The translations under genes were made by a program, and so were the position numbers. A stretch of DNA of 64,000 nucleotides from JABDGM01 sp963738665. GTDB taxonomy: Bacteria > Planctomycetota > Planctomycetia > Pirellulales > Lacipirellulaceae. The notes beneath the pieces are model-generated. The model was given only the letters and a program-made list of their open reading frames with translations, ran no database searches and had not been told where the DNA came from. Shown here piece by piece: positions 45,908 to 57,041 of the stretch (position 1 is the first letter of the stretch; each line of letters opens with the position of its first letter). The stretch is taken from the NCBI GenBank assembly GCA_963738665.1, contig CAVTXL010000014.1:62001-126000 (forward strand). The letters are read 5' to 3'.

Positions 45908-47368
45908 ATGCAAAAACAATCACGCGAGTTCTGCGGCCGCACACGGCGTGAGTTTCTCTGGGAAACCGGCGCCGGCTTCACCGGCCTGGCCCTGGCCGGC
46001 CTCTTGGACGCCGGCTTTCTCGCCCGGCAAAGCGTGGCCGCCGACGGCGTCACGAAGTTTAGCAATCCGCTCGCGCCGAAGGATTCGCACTTCCTCGCCC
46101 AGGCCAAGAGCGTCATTTTCCTCTTCATGTACGGCGGCCCCAGCCATATCGATACGTTCGATTTTAAGCCCGGCATGATCGGCCTGGACAACAAAACGGT
46201 GAAGGTGACGACGTCGGGCCGCGGCGGCAAGAAGAACGAGGGCCGCATCGTCGAGCCGCGATGGGCCTTTCGCCAATATGGCGAGTGCGGCAAATGGGTC
46301 AGCGATCTGTATCCGAACCTGGCCAAGTGCGTCGATGACATTGCCTTCATCCACTCGATGACGGCCGATTCGCCCCAGCACGGCTCGGCAATGCTGCAAA
46401 TGAACTCGGGCCGCATCCTCAGCGGTCACCCCTGCCTCGGCTCGTGGGTGAATTACGGCCTGGGAAGTGTGAACGAGGACCTGCCCGGCTTCGTGGTGAT
46501 GCTCGACCCGCGCGGCGGGCCGATCAGCGGGCCCAAGAACTGGTCAAGCGGCTACATGCCGGCCCACTTTCAGGGCACCGTCTTTCGCTCGGCGGGGGCG
46601 ACCATCCTCGATCTCAAGCGGCCCACTGGCATATCGCAGCCCGTGCAGCGCGATTTATTGGATGCGTTGCGCGAATATAATAATGACCACCTGGCCATGG
46701 TCGGCGGCAACCAGACGCTTGCCTCACGGATCGCCAGCTACGAGCTGGCCTATAAGATGCAAAGCACGGCGCCCGAGGCAATCGACCTAGCCGACGAGAC
46801 GGCCGAGACGCTCGACCTATACGGCCTCAACAACAAACAGACGCAGGCCTTCGGCCGGCAGTGCCTGTTGGCGCGCCGGCTCGTCGAGCGGGGCGTACGC
46901 TTCATTCAAATCTACTCGGGCGGCAATCACAACGACGCCAGTTGGGACGCCCACGGCGACCTCGTGGCGAACCACACAATGCATTGCCGGGAGACCGATC
47001 AGCCGATGTACGCGTTGATTACCGATCTCAAGCGCCGGGGCCTGTTGGACCAGACGCTCATCGTCTGGGGCGGCGAGTTCGGCCGCCAGCCGACGGCTGA
47101 GTATGCCAAGGGCACCGGACGCGACCATAATGCGTTCGGCTTCACGATGTGGCTGGCCGGCGGCGGCGTAAAGGGAGGCACCAGCGTCGGCCAAACAGAC
47201 GAGCTGGGCAGCGCGGCCGTGGAGCAGCCGTTTCACGTCAAGCGTCTCCATGCCACGGTGCTCAACCAACTTGGCCTCGACCCCAACCGGTTGACGTATT
47301 TCGTCAATGGCCTCGATCAAAAGCTGGTCGGCGTGGAGGGGGCCGAGCCCATTCGAGAGATCATCTAG
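45908..47368 (+). CDS. DUF1501 Tat-exported protein
   Basis: 486 residues, intact. The N-terminus CGRTRREFLWETGAGFTGLA carries a twin-arginine motif and hydrophobic stretch, so folded export through Tat is expected. VIFLFMYGGPSHIDTFDFKP and LIVWGGEFGRQPTAEYAKG are DUF1501 hallmarks, related to the alkaline-phosphatase/sulfatase fold, but metal ligands are not all evident. In planctomycetes it nearly always accompanies a PSD1-type cytochrome (here 43140-45776), suggesting one functional unit in the periplasm or paryphoplasm. It follows a pair of hairpin repeats and has AGGAAACA upstream of ATG 45908 (ribosome binding site). Confidence 0.95.
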   Translation: MQKQSREFCGRTRREFLWETGAGFTGLALAGLLDAGFLARQSVAADGVTKFSNPLAPKDSHFLAQAKSVIFLFMYGGPSHIDTFDFKPGMIGLDNKTVKVTTSGRGGKKNEGRIVEPRWAFRQYGECGKWVSDLYPNLAKCVDDIAFIHSMTADSPQHGSAMLQMNSGRILSGHPCLGSWVNYGLGSVNEDLPGFVVMLDPRGGPISGPKNWSSGYMPAHFQGTVFRSAGATILDLKRPTGISQPVQRDLLDALREYNNDHLAMVGGNQTLASRIASYELAYKMQSTAPEAIDLADETAETLDLYGLNNKQTQAFGRQCLLARRLVERGVRFIQIYSGGNHNDASWDAHGDLVANHTMHCRETDQPMYALITDLKRRGLLDQTLIVWGGEFGRQPTAEYAKGTGRDHNAFGFTMWLAGGGVKGGTSVGQTDELGSAAVEQPFHVKRLHATVLNQLGLDPNRLTYFVNGLDQKLVGVEGAEPIREII

Positions 47369-47614
47369 GCATCGCACCCGCAATCGACGAATTCGCGAAC
47401 GGCAACTAACCCACGGCCGGCGAAATGAGTTATGCTCGACGTCGTATGGGCGTATTGGCACTCGTAATTCCGGTCGATCTTCTATCGTGGCCTACGGTTC
47501 ACGGCTTTTCAGAGGAATCCAAAGCGCATTTGAGAAAACCGGCCGCCGCACGATATAATAAGAAGTAGGACCAATGGCGCAAGCCGCCGGGCAATCGCAG
47601 GCGACACGATTGCT

Positions 47615-50600
47615 GTGGGTGAATTGCTGCGCCGGGTCATGGGCGTGCGAGACCCGCCGCCGAAACACTTCTCTTCCTCGGCCATGGGCGCGATATCACA
47701 AGCTGCTGAAGCACGGCCGCCGCTCGAGTGGATGGCAGACCTCTGCCGGGGCCGCTCCGAGGGCGCGAATGGCGCTGCAGGCCAGCAGATCGACCAACGG
47801 TCTGCCGGCGCGTCGTGCGTCCTTCGCTCGCTGCTCGACAGCCTGCCGCAGGCGCTGTTGATCAAGGACGCCGACGGCCGGCGCGTTTACGCCAACCGCG
47901 CCTATCTCGATCTGCATCACAAGACGCTGGAGGAAGTGCTCGGCAAAACCGATTTCGACATGTTCCCAGCCGATGAGGCCCGGATGTTGCGCGACAATGA
48001 CGACCAGATCGTGCGCACCGGCCAGCCCTCGCACCGCATCGATGAGCTGCTCATGCCGGACGGTCGCAAGCGGTGGCTGGAGTGCAATAAGACCCCCATC
48101 CGCGACCTGGAGGGAATCATCGTCGGCGTGCAAGTACTGCTCCGCGACATTTCCGACAAGCACGCCGCCGACGAGGCGCTGCGGCTGGAACGCGATCTGC
48201 TCTACACGCTGATGGACAACATCCCGGACTCGATCTACTTCAAGGATCGGCAAAGCCGCTTTCTGCGGATCAGCCGGCAGATGGCGGAAAAGTTCGGCCT
48301 GGGCAGCCCCGAGCAGGCGATCGGAAAGACAGACGCGGACGTGTTCACGACCGAGCACGCCGAACAAGCGCTGGCCGACGAGATGGAAATCATCCGCAGC
48401 GGCCAGCCGCTAGTCGCCCGCATTGAACGCGAAACATGGCCCGATCGCGAACCGAACTGGGTCTCGACGACGAAGATGCCGCTGCGCAACGCGCGCGGCG
48501 ACACGATTGGCACCTTCGGCATCTCGCGGGACGTGACCGAAATCAAACGAACGCAGGAAGCGCTCGTGCGGGCCCGCGATGCGGCCGACGCTGCCAGCCG
48601 CGCGAAGGGCGATTTCCTGGCTAACATGAGCCACGAAATTCGCACGCCGCTCAACGGCATCATCGGCATGACTGAGCTTTTGCTCAACACCGATCTCTCA
48701 GCAGAGCAGCGCGATTACCAGGAGATCGTCAAATCTTCCGCCGACTGCGCTATTGTCGCTGCTGAATGACATTCTCGATTTTTCCAAAATCGAGGCCGGC
48801 AAGTTGGAACTCGAAAACATCCCGTTCGACGTTCGCGACACACTTGGCGCAACAATCCGCGTCCTGGCGACGCGGGCCGCCGAGAAAGGGCTCGAGCTGG
48901 CCGTGCACATTCCTCCCGACGTGCCCAACTGGCTCTTGGGCGACCCCGGCCGATTGCGGCAGATCGTGGCGAACCTGGTCGGCAACGCCATCAAGTTTAC
49001 GAACAAGGGCGAGATCGTCGTCGATGTCGGCGTCCTGTCGAGCGACGCCGAGCAAGTGACGTTGCACGTCGCCGTTCGCGACACCGGCATCGGCATTCCG
49101 GCCGACAAGCGCCAGCGCATCTTCGAAGCGTTTTGTCAGGAAGATGCATCGACCACCCGGCGCTACGGCGGCACCGGCCTCGGCCTGACGATCTCCGCCC
49201 AGCTCGTCGACATGATGGGCGGCCGGCTCTGGCTCGACAGCGAGCCGGGCAAAGGGAGCACGTTTCATTTCACCGCCCGGTTTGTCCCGGCCGCCGACGA
49301 GCGGCCGGCCAAGCCAGCCGAGCTGGCATCGCTGTACGATATGCCGGTGCTGGTAGTCGACGACAACGAGACGAACCGTTTCATTTGCCAGGAGCTCTTG
49401 ACCCATTGGGGCATGAAACCGCAGACGGTGGCCAGCGGCAAAGAAGCGCTCGAGGCGCTGCGGCGGGCCTCGGCCGCGGGCAAACCGGTGCGGCTGATGC
49501 TGCTCGATGTGATGATGCCGCAGATGGATGGCTTTGAGGTGGCCGAGCGGATTGCAAAAGCGGTCGACATTCCGGGCCTGACGATTTTGATGCTCTCCTC
49601 GGCCGGTCGGGCCGAGCATGTCGAGCGGGCGTCGCAAGTGGGCGTGTCGCGCTGCATGACGAAGCCTGTAACGCAGTCGGAGCTGCTCGATGCGATCACC
49701 AACTCGCTCGGCGTGGCCCAGTTGAGCGATCGCCCCAAGGACTTGATCCAAGCCAACCGGCCGGCAGATTTCCAACCACGCCGTGTGCTCCTGGCTGAGG
49801 ACGGATTGGTAAATCAAAAAGTGGCCGTGATCTTGCTCGAGCGCCGCGGTCATTCGGTGACGATCGCCAATACAGGCGCCGAGGCGCTTGATTTGTTGGA
49901 ACGTGAGCGATTCGACTTGATTCTAATGGACGTCCAAATGCCCGTGATGGACGGCTTCGAGGCGACGGCCGCGATCCGCGAGCGCGAGAAGACGGCCGGC
50001 GGACATTTGCCGATCGTGGCCATGACTGCCCACGCCATGAAAGGCGACCGCGAACGCTGCCTGGCCGCGGGCATGGACGGTTATCTTTCGAAGCCGTTCC
50101 GGCCGAATGAGCTGTTCCGTGCGATCGAAGAGCACCCGTCCGATGGAAAACAAGGGCAGGGGGCCTGGGGCGAACTTGCCATCAAGAAGAAACGTGGCGT
50201 CTCGGGCGGCTGGTCGAAACATCGTCGGGCCGGCAAAAAGCCCGAAGCCGGTTTGAGCGCTTTCAACCGCGAGGAATCGCTCCATCGCGTCGGCGGCAGC
50301 GATGAAATTCTGAAGGAACTGGTCAGCCTGTTCTATGAGGAGTGCCCCAAGCAGATGGACCGCATCGAGCACGCGTACCGCGAGGGTGATATGATGGGCC
50401 TCTCCCGGGCGGCGCACGCTTTGAAAAGTTCGGTTGCGATTTTCGCGTCGCAAGCGGCCCATTCGGCCGCCTTGCGACTGGAGATCATGGGCCGCGACGG
50501 GGACGCGTCCGAGTTTCCCGAGGCTTGGCAGAATTTGCAACGGGAAGTCGAGCGGCTGAAGACGGCGCTGGCGGCGGAGTGTAACGTCGAAGGCAATTCG

Positions 50601-50618
50601 AGTGGAGTAGTCGAGTAA
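47615..50618 (+). CDS. Hybrid histidine kinase: PAS-PAS-HisKA-HATPase-REC-REC-HPt (frameshifted)
   Basis: GTG 47615 is the assumed start; ATG 47684 is an alternative. Two PAS domains (~70-190 LLDSLPQALLIKDADGRRVY; ~195-320 LMDNIPDSIYFKDRQSRFLR) precede the dimerisation domain with SHEIRTPLNGIIGM (phospho-His) and, after a frame change near 48750, the ATPase (NLVGNAIKFTNKG, DTGIGIPADK, GTGLGLTIS). REC1 has LMLLDVMMPQMDGF, REC2 LILMDVQMPVMDGF, and the C-terminal HPt has RAAHALKSSVAIF with the phospho-His. No membrane helices are seen, so it is soluble. An internal relay His-Asp-His is possible, and its natural outlet is a separate receiver: the REC-kinase gene starts 237 nt downstream on the same strand. 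Confidence 0.92.
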
Positions 50619-50778
50619 TCGAGTAGTCTACTAGTAGTGGAGGGGTGAAAGGATGGAGGGGTAGAGCGGTTACGACGCCCTTTCGCTACTTCCTCGTTCC
50701 CACGCTCTGCGTGGCAACGCGCTGCCGGCAGCTCTGCGGCCGGTCACAACGTAGCACTCAATGCTTTATTGTAATTCA

Positions 50779-50827
50779 CTCGACGCAGAGCGTCGAGGAT
50801 CTGCGTTTCCACGCAGAGCGTGGAAAC
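50779..50827. repeat. Paired GCAGAGC-core hairpins
   Basis: CTCGACGC-AGA-GCGTCGAG (50779-50797) and GTTTCCACGC, AGA, GCGTGGAAAC (50805-50827). A related TTCCCACGCTCTGCGTGGCA lies at 50697-50716. Stem bases differ from those at 45866 and 63650 but pairing is kept, and the GCAGAGC core is invariant. Confidence 0.85.
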
Positions 50828-50855
50828 AAGTGAACGAGTGAGTTGGGGGCGTCCC

Positions 50856-52124
50856 ATGAAAGTCCTCATCGCGGAAGACAACCCGTTGTGGCGGAACCTG
50901 CTGGAGCGGAACGTCAGCAACTGGGGTTTTGACGCCGTCGTCGCCCAGAACGGCCGCGAGGCCTGGGAAATCCTGCAGCGGCCCGATGCGCCGCGGCTGG
51001 CCGTGCTCGATTGGGAAATGCCCGAGATGGACGGCATCGACGTTTGCAAACGCGTCAAGGAAAGCGACAACCTGCCGTTCACGTACGTGCTGATGCTCAC
51101 CAGCCGCGACGACAAGGAAGACATGGTCGCCGGCCTCGACGCCGGCGCCGACGACTACCTCACCAAGCCGGTCGAGCCGCGCGTGCTCAAGAGCCGGCTC
51201 ACCGCCGCCTGGCGGATCGTCGAGGTCGTGCCGCCCAAGGAATGGTCGATGCCCCGCGTGCCGGGTTACGACGTCAAAAAGCTGCTCGGCAAAGGGGCCT
51301 TCGCCACCGTCTGGGACGCCGTGCAGACGTCATCCGATCGCCGCTGCGCACTGAAGGTGATTCGCGTCGACCTGGCCACGGACGAAGTGTTTCGCCGCTT
51401 CGGCCGCGAGATCGGCATCGCCCAGCAGTTAGATCACCCTAACATCGCGCAAATCTACGACAGCCGCATCGATCAGCAGATGGGCTACATCGCGATGGAG
51501 CTCGTCGAAGGCCTGCCGCTCGATAAGTACGTCAAAGAGAAGCAGCCGAACGCGGCCCGCATCTTGCGGCTGGCGGCCGAAGTGTGCGGCGCGCTCGACC
51601 ACGCCCATCGCCGCGGCATCGTGCATCGCGACCTGAAGCCGTCCAACATCATGGTCACCGAGGCGGGCCACCCCAAGCTGCTCGATTTCGGCCTGGCCCG
51701 CACGATGACGCAACTGGCCGAAGACGTAGGCGCGAACGTATCGATGGACGGCACGGTGATCGGCACGCCGCTGTTCATGGCCCCGGAGCAGGCTCGCGGC
51801 GAAAACGAAGCGCTCGACGGCCGGGCCGACGTCTACGGCCTGGGCATCATTCTCTACCTGATGCTCTTGCGCCGGCATCCGCACAAGGTGGACGTCCGCG
51901 ATCGCTGGCGGACGATCCGCCAAATCGCCGAGGGCCGCGTCCGCCGCCCGAGCGAAGTGCGGCCCGATTTCAATCGCCACCTGGAAACAATCTTGATGCG
52001 GGCGCTAGCCGAAGAGCCCGAAGGCCGCTACGCGACCGCCGGCGACTTTGGCGAGGCCCTGATGGGATTTTTACGCGAGCGGGCCGAAGTGAAGCAGCAG
52101 CGGGGGGCGGCGGATGATGCGTAG
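50856..52124 (+). CDS. Receiver domain-Ser/Thr protein kinase fusion
   Basis: 422 residues, intact. Residues 1-120 form a receiver (MKVLIAEDNPLWRNLLERNV; LAVLDWEMPEMDGIDVCKRV with phospho-acceptor Asp; DDYLTKPVEPRVLKSRLTAA with switch Lys). Residues ~145-410 are a Hanks-type kinase: LLGKGAFATVWDAV (Gly loop), CALKVIRVDL (Lys), HRGIVHRDLKPSNIM, KLLDFGLART, LFMAPEQARGENEALDGRAD. All catalytic residues are present. A phospho-Asp input controlling Ser/Thr output links the two kinase worlds. It lies downstream of a hybrid kinase whose HPt could phosphorylate this receiver. ATG 50856 is used; the short upstream extension has no features. Confidence 0.93.
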   Translation: MKVLIAEDNPLWRNLLERNVSNWGFDAVVAQNGREAWEILQRPDAPRLAVLDWEMPEMDGIDVCKRVKESDNLPFTYVLMLTSRDDKEDMVAGLDAGADDYLTKPVEPRVLKSRLTAAWRIVEVVPPKEWSMPRVPGYDVKKLLGKGAFATVWDAVQTSSDRRCALKVIRVDLATDEVFRRFGREIGIAQQLDHPNIAQIYDSRIDQQMGYIAMELVEGLPLDKYVKEKQPNAARILRLAAEVCGALDHAHRRGIVHRDLKPSNIMVTEAGHPKLLDFGLARTMTQLAEDVGANVSMDGTVIGTPLFMAPEQARGENEALDGRADVYGLGIILYLMLLRRHPHKVDVRDRWRTIRQIAEGRVRRPSEVRPDFNRHLETILMRALAEEPEGRYATAGDFGEALMGFLRERAEVKQQRGAADDA

Positions 52125-52210
52125 CCGGCAAAATAGAAGCACGAACCGGCGGCATGCCTGTGACCTCGTTCTTACCGTAAGTGTGGGAATAAGGGCCTGC
52201 GTTGCAGGCA

Positions 52211-53222
52211 TCAACGTGCCTTCATCGCAAAAGTCGCCATCGCAGCGATTAAAGACATCGCCGTCCCGACGGCCAGCAGCACCAAGATCGTATCGTTCGC
52301 TGTGCGTGCGGGATCACGGACCACTGTATTCAATGCCTGTTCCTTTACCAACCGCAAATTGCTGGGCAACCGGCCCGATTGCAGAATATTCACGATGAAT
52401 TCTACGCCGTCGCGTGTCATGCCGCCGCCACTGATTATTCCGCTGTCGCTGATCCGCGAATTGATACGCGGAGCGCTGAAGCAAGCGGTCGTCAAGAATG
52501 ATACCCAGATAGCGGTACGAGTTTGCCGCCCGATCTGGCAAATTGTCGCTAGTGAGTTGCCCGAAATAAGCGGCGCCCCGGTTGTTGAATGTAAAGTGGA
52601 CCGCCGGCAGATTGCCATTGTCGAGGCTAACAAAGACCGATTTCAGATCATCGCCGGCTACGTTCCAAGAGTCGATCAGCACGAGAGCTTGCGGAACATC
52701 CCCAGCCATCCGTTTGACGGTGCGGAAATCGGCAACATTCGGCGGCCCGAATTCCTCCGCTGAATAGGTGACCCACCGAGCAACTTCCTTCCCATCAGTT
52801 TTGACCGCCGTTTCGGTTGGAGGAGTCGATTGTGCTTGTTCGATAATATTGCGAATGTCCGCGCGGTTCGGGTCCGCGGTAATGCGGAATTCAAGCACTC
52901 CCGGCACGCCGACACTGCGCTTGATCCAAGCCAACGTCGCGTCGTCCCGGCTGGCAAATACTTTTACCGTGAGGTGTCCTTCGGGCTTTGATTCGACAAG
53001 GCCGCCGCTGCTGATCCTCATCTGGATGGCTTCGACCAGGCGCGGCATGTCGATGTCCTCCACAGTTTGGCCGCGCAACGGCACTACTTTGTACGTCAAC
53101 ACGTGACTGACGCGGCGCTCGCTGCAACCAAAGAATGTAGCGACTGCTAGGTATAGCAATAGGAGCGCGACGCGACAGCTCGAATACCAGCCCATCGTCG
53201 ATGAATTACTATTTATCGACAT
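52211..53222 (-). CDS. SecD P1-head-like lipoprotein (frameshifted)
   Basis: Start ATG 53222. An N-terminal hydrophobic segment ends in a possible lipobox (VALLLLYLAVATFFGCSERR). The body resembles the SecD periplasmic P1 region: LVEAIQMRISSGGLVESKPE, GVPGVLEFRITADPNR, and, after a frame change near 52480, APRINSRISDSGIISGGGMT, GVEFIVNILQSGRLPSNLRL, the LSAPxIxxxIxxGxxxISG pattern of SecD. It ends with one helix (TILVLLAVGTAMSLIAAMAT) exactly where SecD would enter its second membrane segment, so the SecD transmembrane bundle is absent. It is thus a stand-alone head domain, probably membrane-tethered. Role unknown; a regulator or relic of protein export is possible. Confidence 0.65.
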
Positions 53223-53608
53223 GAATTCACCCGGATTCACCACCGGCGGCACATCAAAACGTGCCGATTTGCAACGAAGCCCCAATCGGTTAACAAATTC
53301 GCCGCCAGCTGTAGTGGCTGCGCAAATGTAAGAATTACGTTCGGCAGAACAGTGAAATATCGAATTGCCTTTTCCGAAGTTGATCTTACTGTCGGGCGGG
53401 AGAAAAAAACACCCTGCGCAACGGACGAGCACGAATGGGTTGTTCCGACGCGTCGCGTCCCTCGTTGCGGCAGTATGCGGGGACGCAGTTTCATCGACTT
53501 GTCACGCCCGTTAGACGGGCCGCAGAGCGCTTGCTGTCGCTCCCATTGCGGGAAATGCGACGAACTACCCGCGAGCCGGCTGCGGCACACGGAGTGTGCC
53601 TGCGACGG
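53223..53608. other. Intergenic gap between two minus-strand genes
   Basis: 386 nt. No gene is seen. It includes small palindromes CCCGTTAGACGGG and GGCACACGGAGTGTGCC, the latter a repeated intergenic motif in planctomycetes as far as I recall. Confidence 0.5.
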
Positions 53609-54844
53609 TTACCCAATTCCCCCCAGTGTCGTCGCGCGGTCTACCCGGCTGATGCCGAGCATGAAGGCCGCAGTGCGGAGCGAGACCTTTCGTTCGCGCG
53701 AGAGATCCCACGTTTCCTCGAAGGCCGTGCTCATCGTCTTATCGAGCTCCTGGCGGACGCGGTCGAGGTTCCAGCGGTAGAACTGGCGATTCTGGGCCCA
53801 TTCGAAGTAGCTCACGGTGACGCCCCCGGCGTTTGCCAGCACGTCGGGCAAAATCGTGTGGCCCGATTTGTCGAGCAGCTCGTCCGCATCGGGCCTCGTG
53901 GGTGAATTGGCGGCCTCGATGATGACCGGCGCCTTGATGCGCTCGGCGTTTTCGCCCGTGATGACGTTGCCGACCGCGGCCGGAATGAGCACGTCCACGT
54001 CCAGTTCCAATAGCTGCTCGTTGGAAATCGAATCGGCTTCTTTGTAGCCGCGGAGCAGGCGATTGTGCGTCAGCGTGTGGTGCAACGCGCTGGGCACGTC
54101 GATGCCGCTGGCGCGGTAGTAGCCGCCGGTCGAGTCGCTGATGCCGACGATTTTGCAGCCCGCCTCGTGCAGGAACTTGGCCGTGTGGGTGCCAACGTTG
54201 CCGAAGCCCTGAATCGCAACGCGCGTGGCGCTCTGCTGGCGGCGCAGACGGCCGAGCAGCTTCACTGTGAGCAGGCCGGCGCCGCGGCCGGTCGCCTCTT
54301 CGCGACCGGGTATGCCGTAATACTCGACCGGCTTGCCGGTCACCACGCCCGGGTTGAAGCCGTGGTACTTGTTGTACTGGTCCATGATCCAGGCCATTAC
54401 GCGATGATCGGTCCCCATATCGGGGGCCGGGATGTCGGTGTCGGGGCCGATCATATCGTGAATTTCGTCAATGAACCTGCGCGTGAGTCGCTGCAGCTCG
54501 CGCTCGCTGATTTTGCTGACGTCGATGGCAACTCCCCCTTTCGCTCCACCGAACGGCAAGTTGACGAGGGCCGTCTTCCAAGTCATCAGCGAGGCCAGGC
54601 TGCGGACTTCGTCGAGGTCGACGTCGGGGTGATAGCGAATGCCCCCCTTCATCGGGCCGCGGGCGCGGTCGTGTTGCACGCGGTAACCAATCAGCGTGCG
54701 CAGCTCCCCGCTGTCCATCTCGACAGGGATTTCGACCTGCACTTCGCGGCGGGGCGTGATCAAGAGGCGGCGGCGGCTTTCGGACAGTTCGAGCTGGTCC
54801 GCTGCACGATTGAAATACATCTGGGTGGCTTCGAAGGCACGCAT
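53609..54844 (-). CDS. Glu/Leu/Phe/Val dehydrogenase (glutamate dehydrogenase type)
   Basis: 411 residues, intact. DRARGPMKGGIRYHPDVDLD and LVNLPFGGAKGGVAIDVSKI contain the two catalytic/substrate lysines; IPAPDMGTDHRVMAWIMDQY, VAIQGFGNVGTHTAKFLHEA (Rossmann GxGxxG) and DVLIPAAVGNVITGENAERI complete the fold. It oxidatively deaminates glutamate (or a branched-chain or aromatic amino acid) with NAD(P)+ and links nitrogen and carbon metabolism. Substrate preference is not assigned, though the length and PMKGGIRYHP motif fit hexameric glutamate dehydrogenases. The gene is divergent from the gene at 55052. Confidence 0.94.
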   Translation of the reverse strand: MRAFEATQMYFNRAADQLELSESRRRLLITPRREVQVEIPVEMDSGELRTLIGYRVQHDRARGPMKGGIRYHPDVDLDEVRSLASLMTWKTALVNLPFGGAKGGVAIDVSKISERELQRLTRRFIDEIHDMIGPDTDIPAPDMGTDHRVMAWIMDQYNKYHGFNPGVVTGKPVEYYGIPGREEATGRGAGLLTVKLLGRLRRQQSATRVAIQGFGNVGTHTAKFLHEAGCKIVGISDSTGGYYRASGIDVPSALHHTLTHNRLLRGYKEADSISNEQLLELDVDVLIPAAVGNVITGENAERIKAPVIIEAANSPTRPDADELLDKSGHTILPDVLANAGGVTVSYFEWAQNRQFYRWNLDRVRQELDKTMSTAFEETWDLSRERKVSLRTAAFMLGISRVDRATTLGGIG

Positions 54845-55051
54845 GGCTGTAGAAATTCGTCTTGATATCGATGGCCGCTAAAGAACTTGTAGCTGGAGCA
54901 GGCCTGCAAGCAGAGTATGATTCGGATGATAGGCGGCTGGTGGTCTGGATACAAGCGCAAGCGTTGCCGCCGAACGGCGCTGGCCATACAAACGGAGCTA
55001 TCCTACACTGAACGTGCACGTCGAAATGCCTCTGTCTTCTCGGGCGAACCA

Positions 55052-56778
55052 ATGAGCGAACGGCAAGATGTTGAATTTGAAACGGGGGCAATGCTGGCCC
55101 CCCGCCGACCGCGGCGGCGAAACGTTTGGCCGATTGTTGCCTTGATCGGAGTGGCCGTCCTGGGGGCGCTGGCCCTCGTTGGACGACAGGCAATGCGGTT
55201 GGCCGGCGCCGACAAACAGGCCGCCGTGGCTCCATCGGCGGAGCTGGCGGCAAGCGGTGACAGCGTCAGAACGGGCGCCGTGGAGACCCCGCCGCGCACG
55301 GGCAATCGAGTCAAGCGGCCGGCGATGCGAACCCAGCCGCTGACGTTGAATTGATCGCCGACGACGGGCACACCATGTGGGCATCGCCGACGGCGGGCAC
55401 GCCGCTGGAATGTTCGTACTTGCCGCCTGGTGTGCAAATTGTGCTCGCGCTCCGGCCGGCGGCGCTGGCAGCGGTGGGCGAGAGTGAAAAGGCGATTGCC
55501 GCGCTGGGGCCGCTGGGTGACGAAGCGATTCGCGTGGTCGAGGCACGGTGCGGTTACAAGTTCGCCGCGATTGAGCGGCTCGTCGTCGGCTGGCAGTTGG
55601 TCGGCGACAGTGGCGAGCTGGCCGCGACGATCATAATGTATTCGCGCGATTCGGACCAGGACGAGCCGCTGGAACGCACCATGGCGGATGCAATCAAGGC
55701 TGAACACGACGGACACGCGTATTGGAGGGCCGGCGATCTTGCCTATTATCGTCCAGCGAAACCGGGCGGGCCGGCCCTGATCGTCGCGCCGGCGGCGGCC
55801 ATCGCTGACATCATCGATCTGAACGGCCAACCGCCGCCCTTGCGCCGCGATGTCGCGCGATTGCTCGCCGAGACCGATACCGATCGGCAGGTGACGGTCG
55901 TCGTCACGCCGGGCGTGCTGTTCGGTGAGGGGCGCGAGTTGTTTGCCGGATCGCTGGCGCAATTGCGACGGGCGCTGTTTTGGTTTTTGGGCGACGAGCT
56001 GAGCTCAGCCGCGCTTAGCCTGAATTGGGGCGACGACTTCTTCGCGGAGGTAATCGCCACGTCATCGCTCGACGTGCCGCCTGGGCGGGCGGCTGAGCGC
56101 CTGGCCGAGAGAGTCGCTCAAATGTCGGAGCAGATTGAAGCCTTCGTCGTAACGCTCGACGCCAGCCCGTACAGCCGTCGTGTGGTGGCCCGCTGGCCGG
56201 GCATGGTGCGAAAGCTGGCAACCTACACGCGGACCGGCTACGGGCGCGACTTCGTGCTTTTGCGCAGCTATCTACCGTCGATCGCGGGGCATAACCTCTT
56301 GATGGGCGCGGAGCTGGCACTTGCCGAATCGCCCGGGAACGGCAGCGGCGCGGAGCATGGCGGCACCTTTGCGGAAGGGGACGCGCCGGCGGGCGGCGCA
56401 TCGATTGCCGACAAGCTGAAGCAGCGTATGTCGCTGCTCGTGCCGCGAGATGCGCTCGAACTAGTGCTGCGGCAATTCGCCCAGCAACTCGGCGTGGAGA
56501 TCGTGATCCGCGGGCCCGACTTGCAACTGGACGGCATCACCAAAAATCAATCCCTTTCGATCGACCGGGCCGACCAGCCGGCCGAGGACATTCTCGTCGA
56601 GATCTTGCGGCTGGCGAACCCCGACAAATCGGCGGCCGACCCGGCCGACCCGAAGCAGAAGCTGGTGTACGTGATCGGGCCGAAATCGCCCGGCGGGCCG
56701 GACGTGATTTTCGTGACAACGCGGTCGCGGGCGGCCGCGCGGGGCGAGACGCTGCCGACTGCATTCGTCGCCAAGTAG
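55052..56778 (+). CDS. Membrane-anchored protein with C-terminal STN-like domain (frameshifted)
   Basis: ATG 55052: MSERQDVEFETGAMLAPRRP, then a membrane helix (VWPIVALIGVAVLGALALVG). The frame changes near 55315; the next frame continues ELIADDGHTMWASPTAGTPL and runs to 56778. The central ~300 residues (LPPGVQIVLALRPAALAAVG, VVVTPGVLFGEGRELFAGSL) are an unrecognised domain. The C-terminal ~100 residues (ALELVLRQFAQQLGVEIVIR, QSLSIDRADQPAEDILVEIL) resemble the secretin/TonB short N-terminal (STN) domain. Such modules mediate contacts in secretion or uptake systems, but no secretin is present nearby. Neighbour 57042-59290 also contains an STN-like region, so the two may be partners. Confidence 0.6.
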
Positions 56779-57041
56779 GGCCGGCGGGGCCGATTGACCG
56801 GGTTAACCGCGGGTCCTGGCTTGCGGGCCCTGGACCGGGCGACTCGCCGCGCCGCGGTTCCTGCCGATCGTTGGCTGGCATGGTATGATGGAGCTTGCCC
56901 CGGCCGGGCAATCATCGAGTCGCGGCGGGGAGAATGGACGTACGGTTTCTCGTGCCGATTGGTGCGCACCGCTTGCCCGCCCGCAGAGGCGGACTCGCCA
57001 CTGTCCAATCGCTGCGCCAACACTCGTACTGTGATTTCAAA

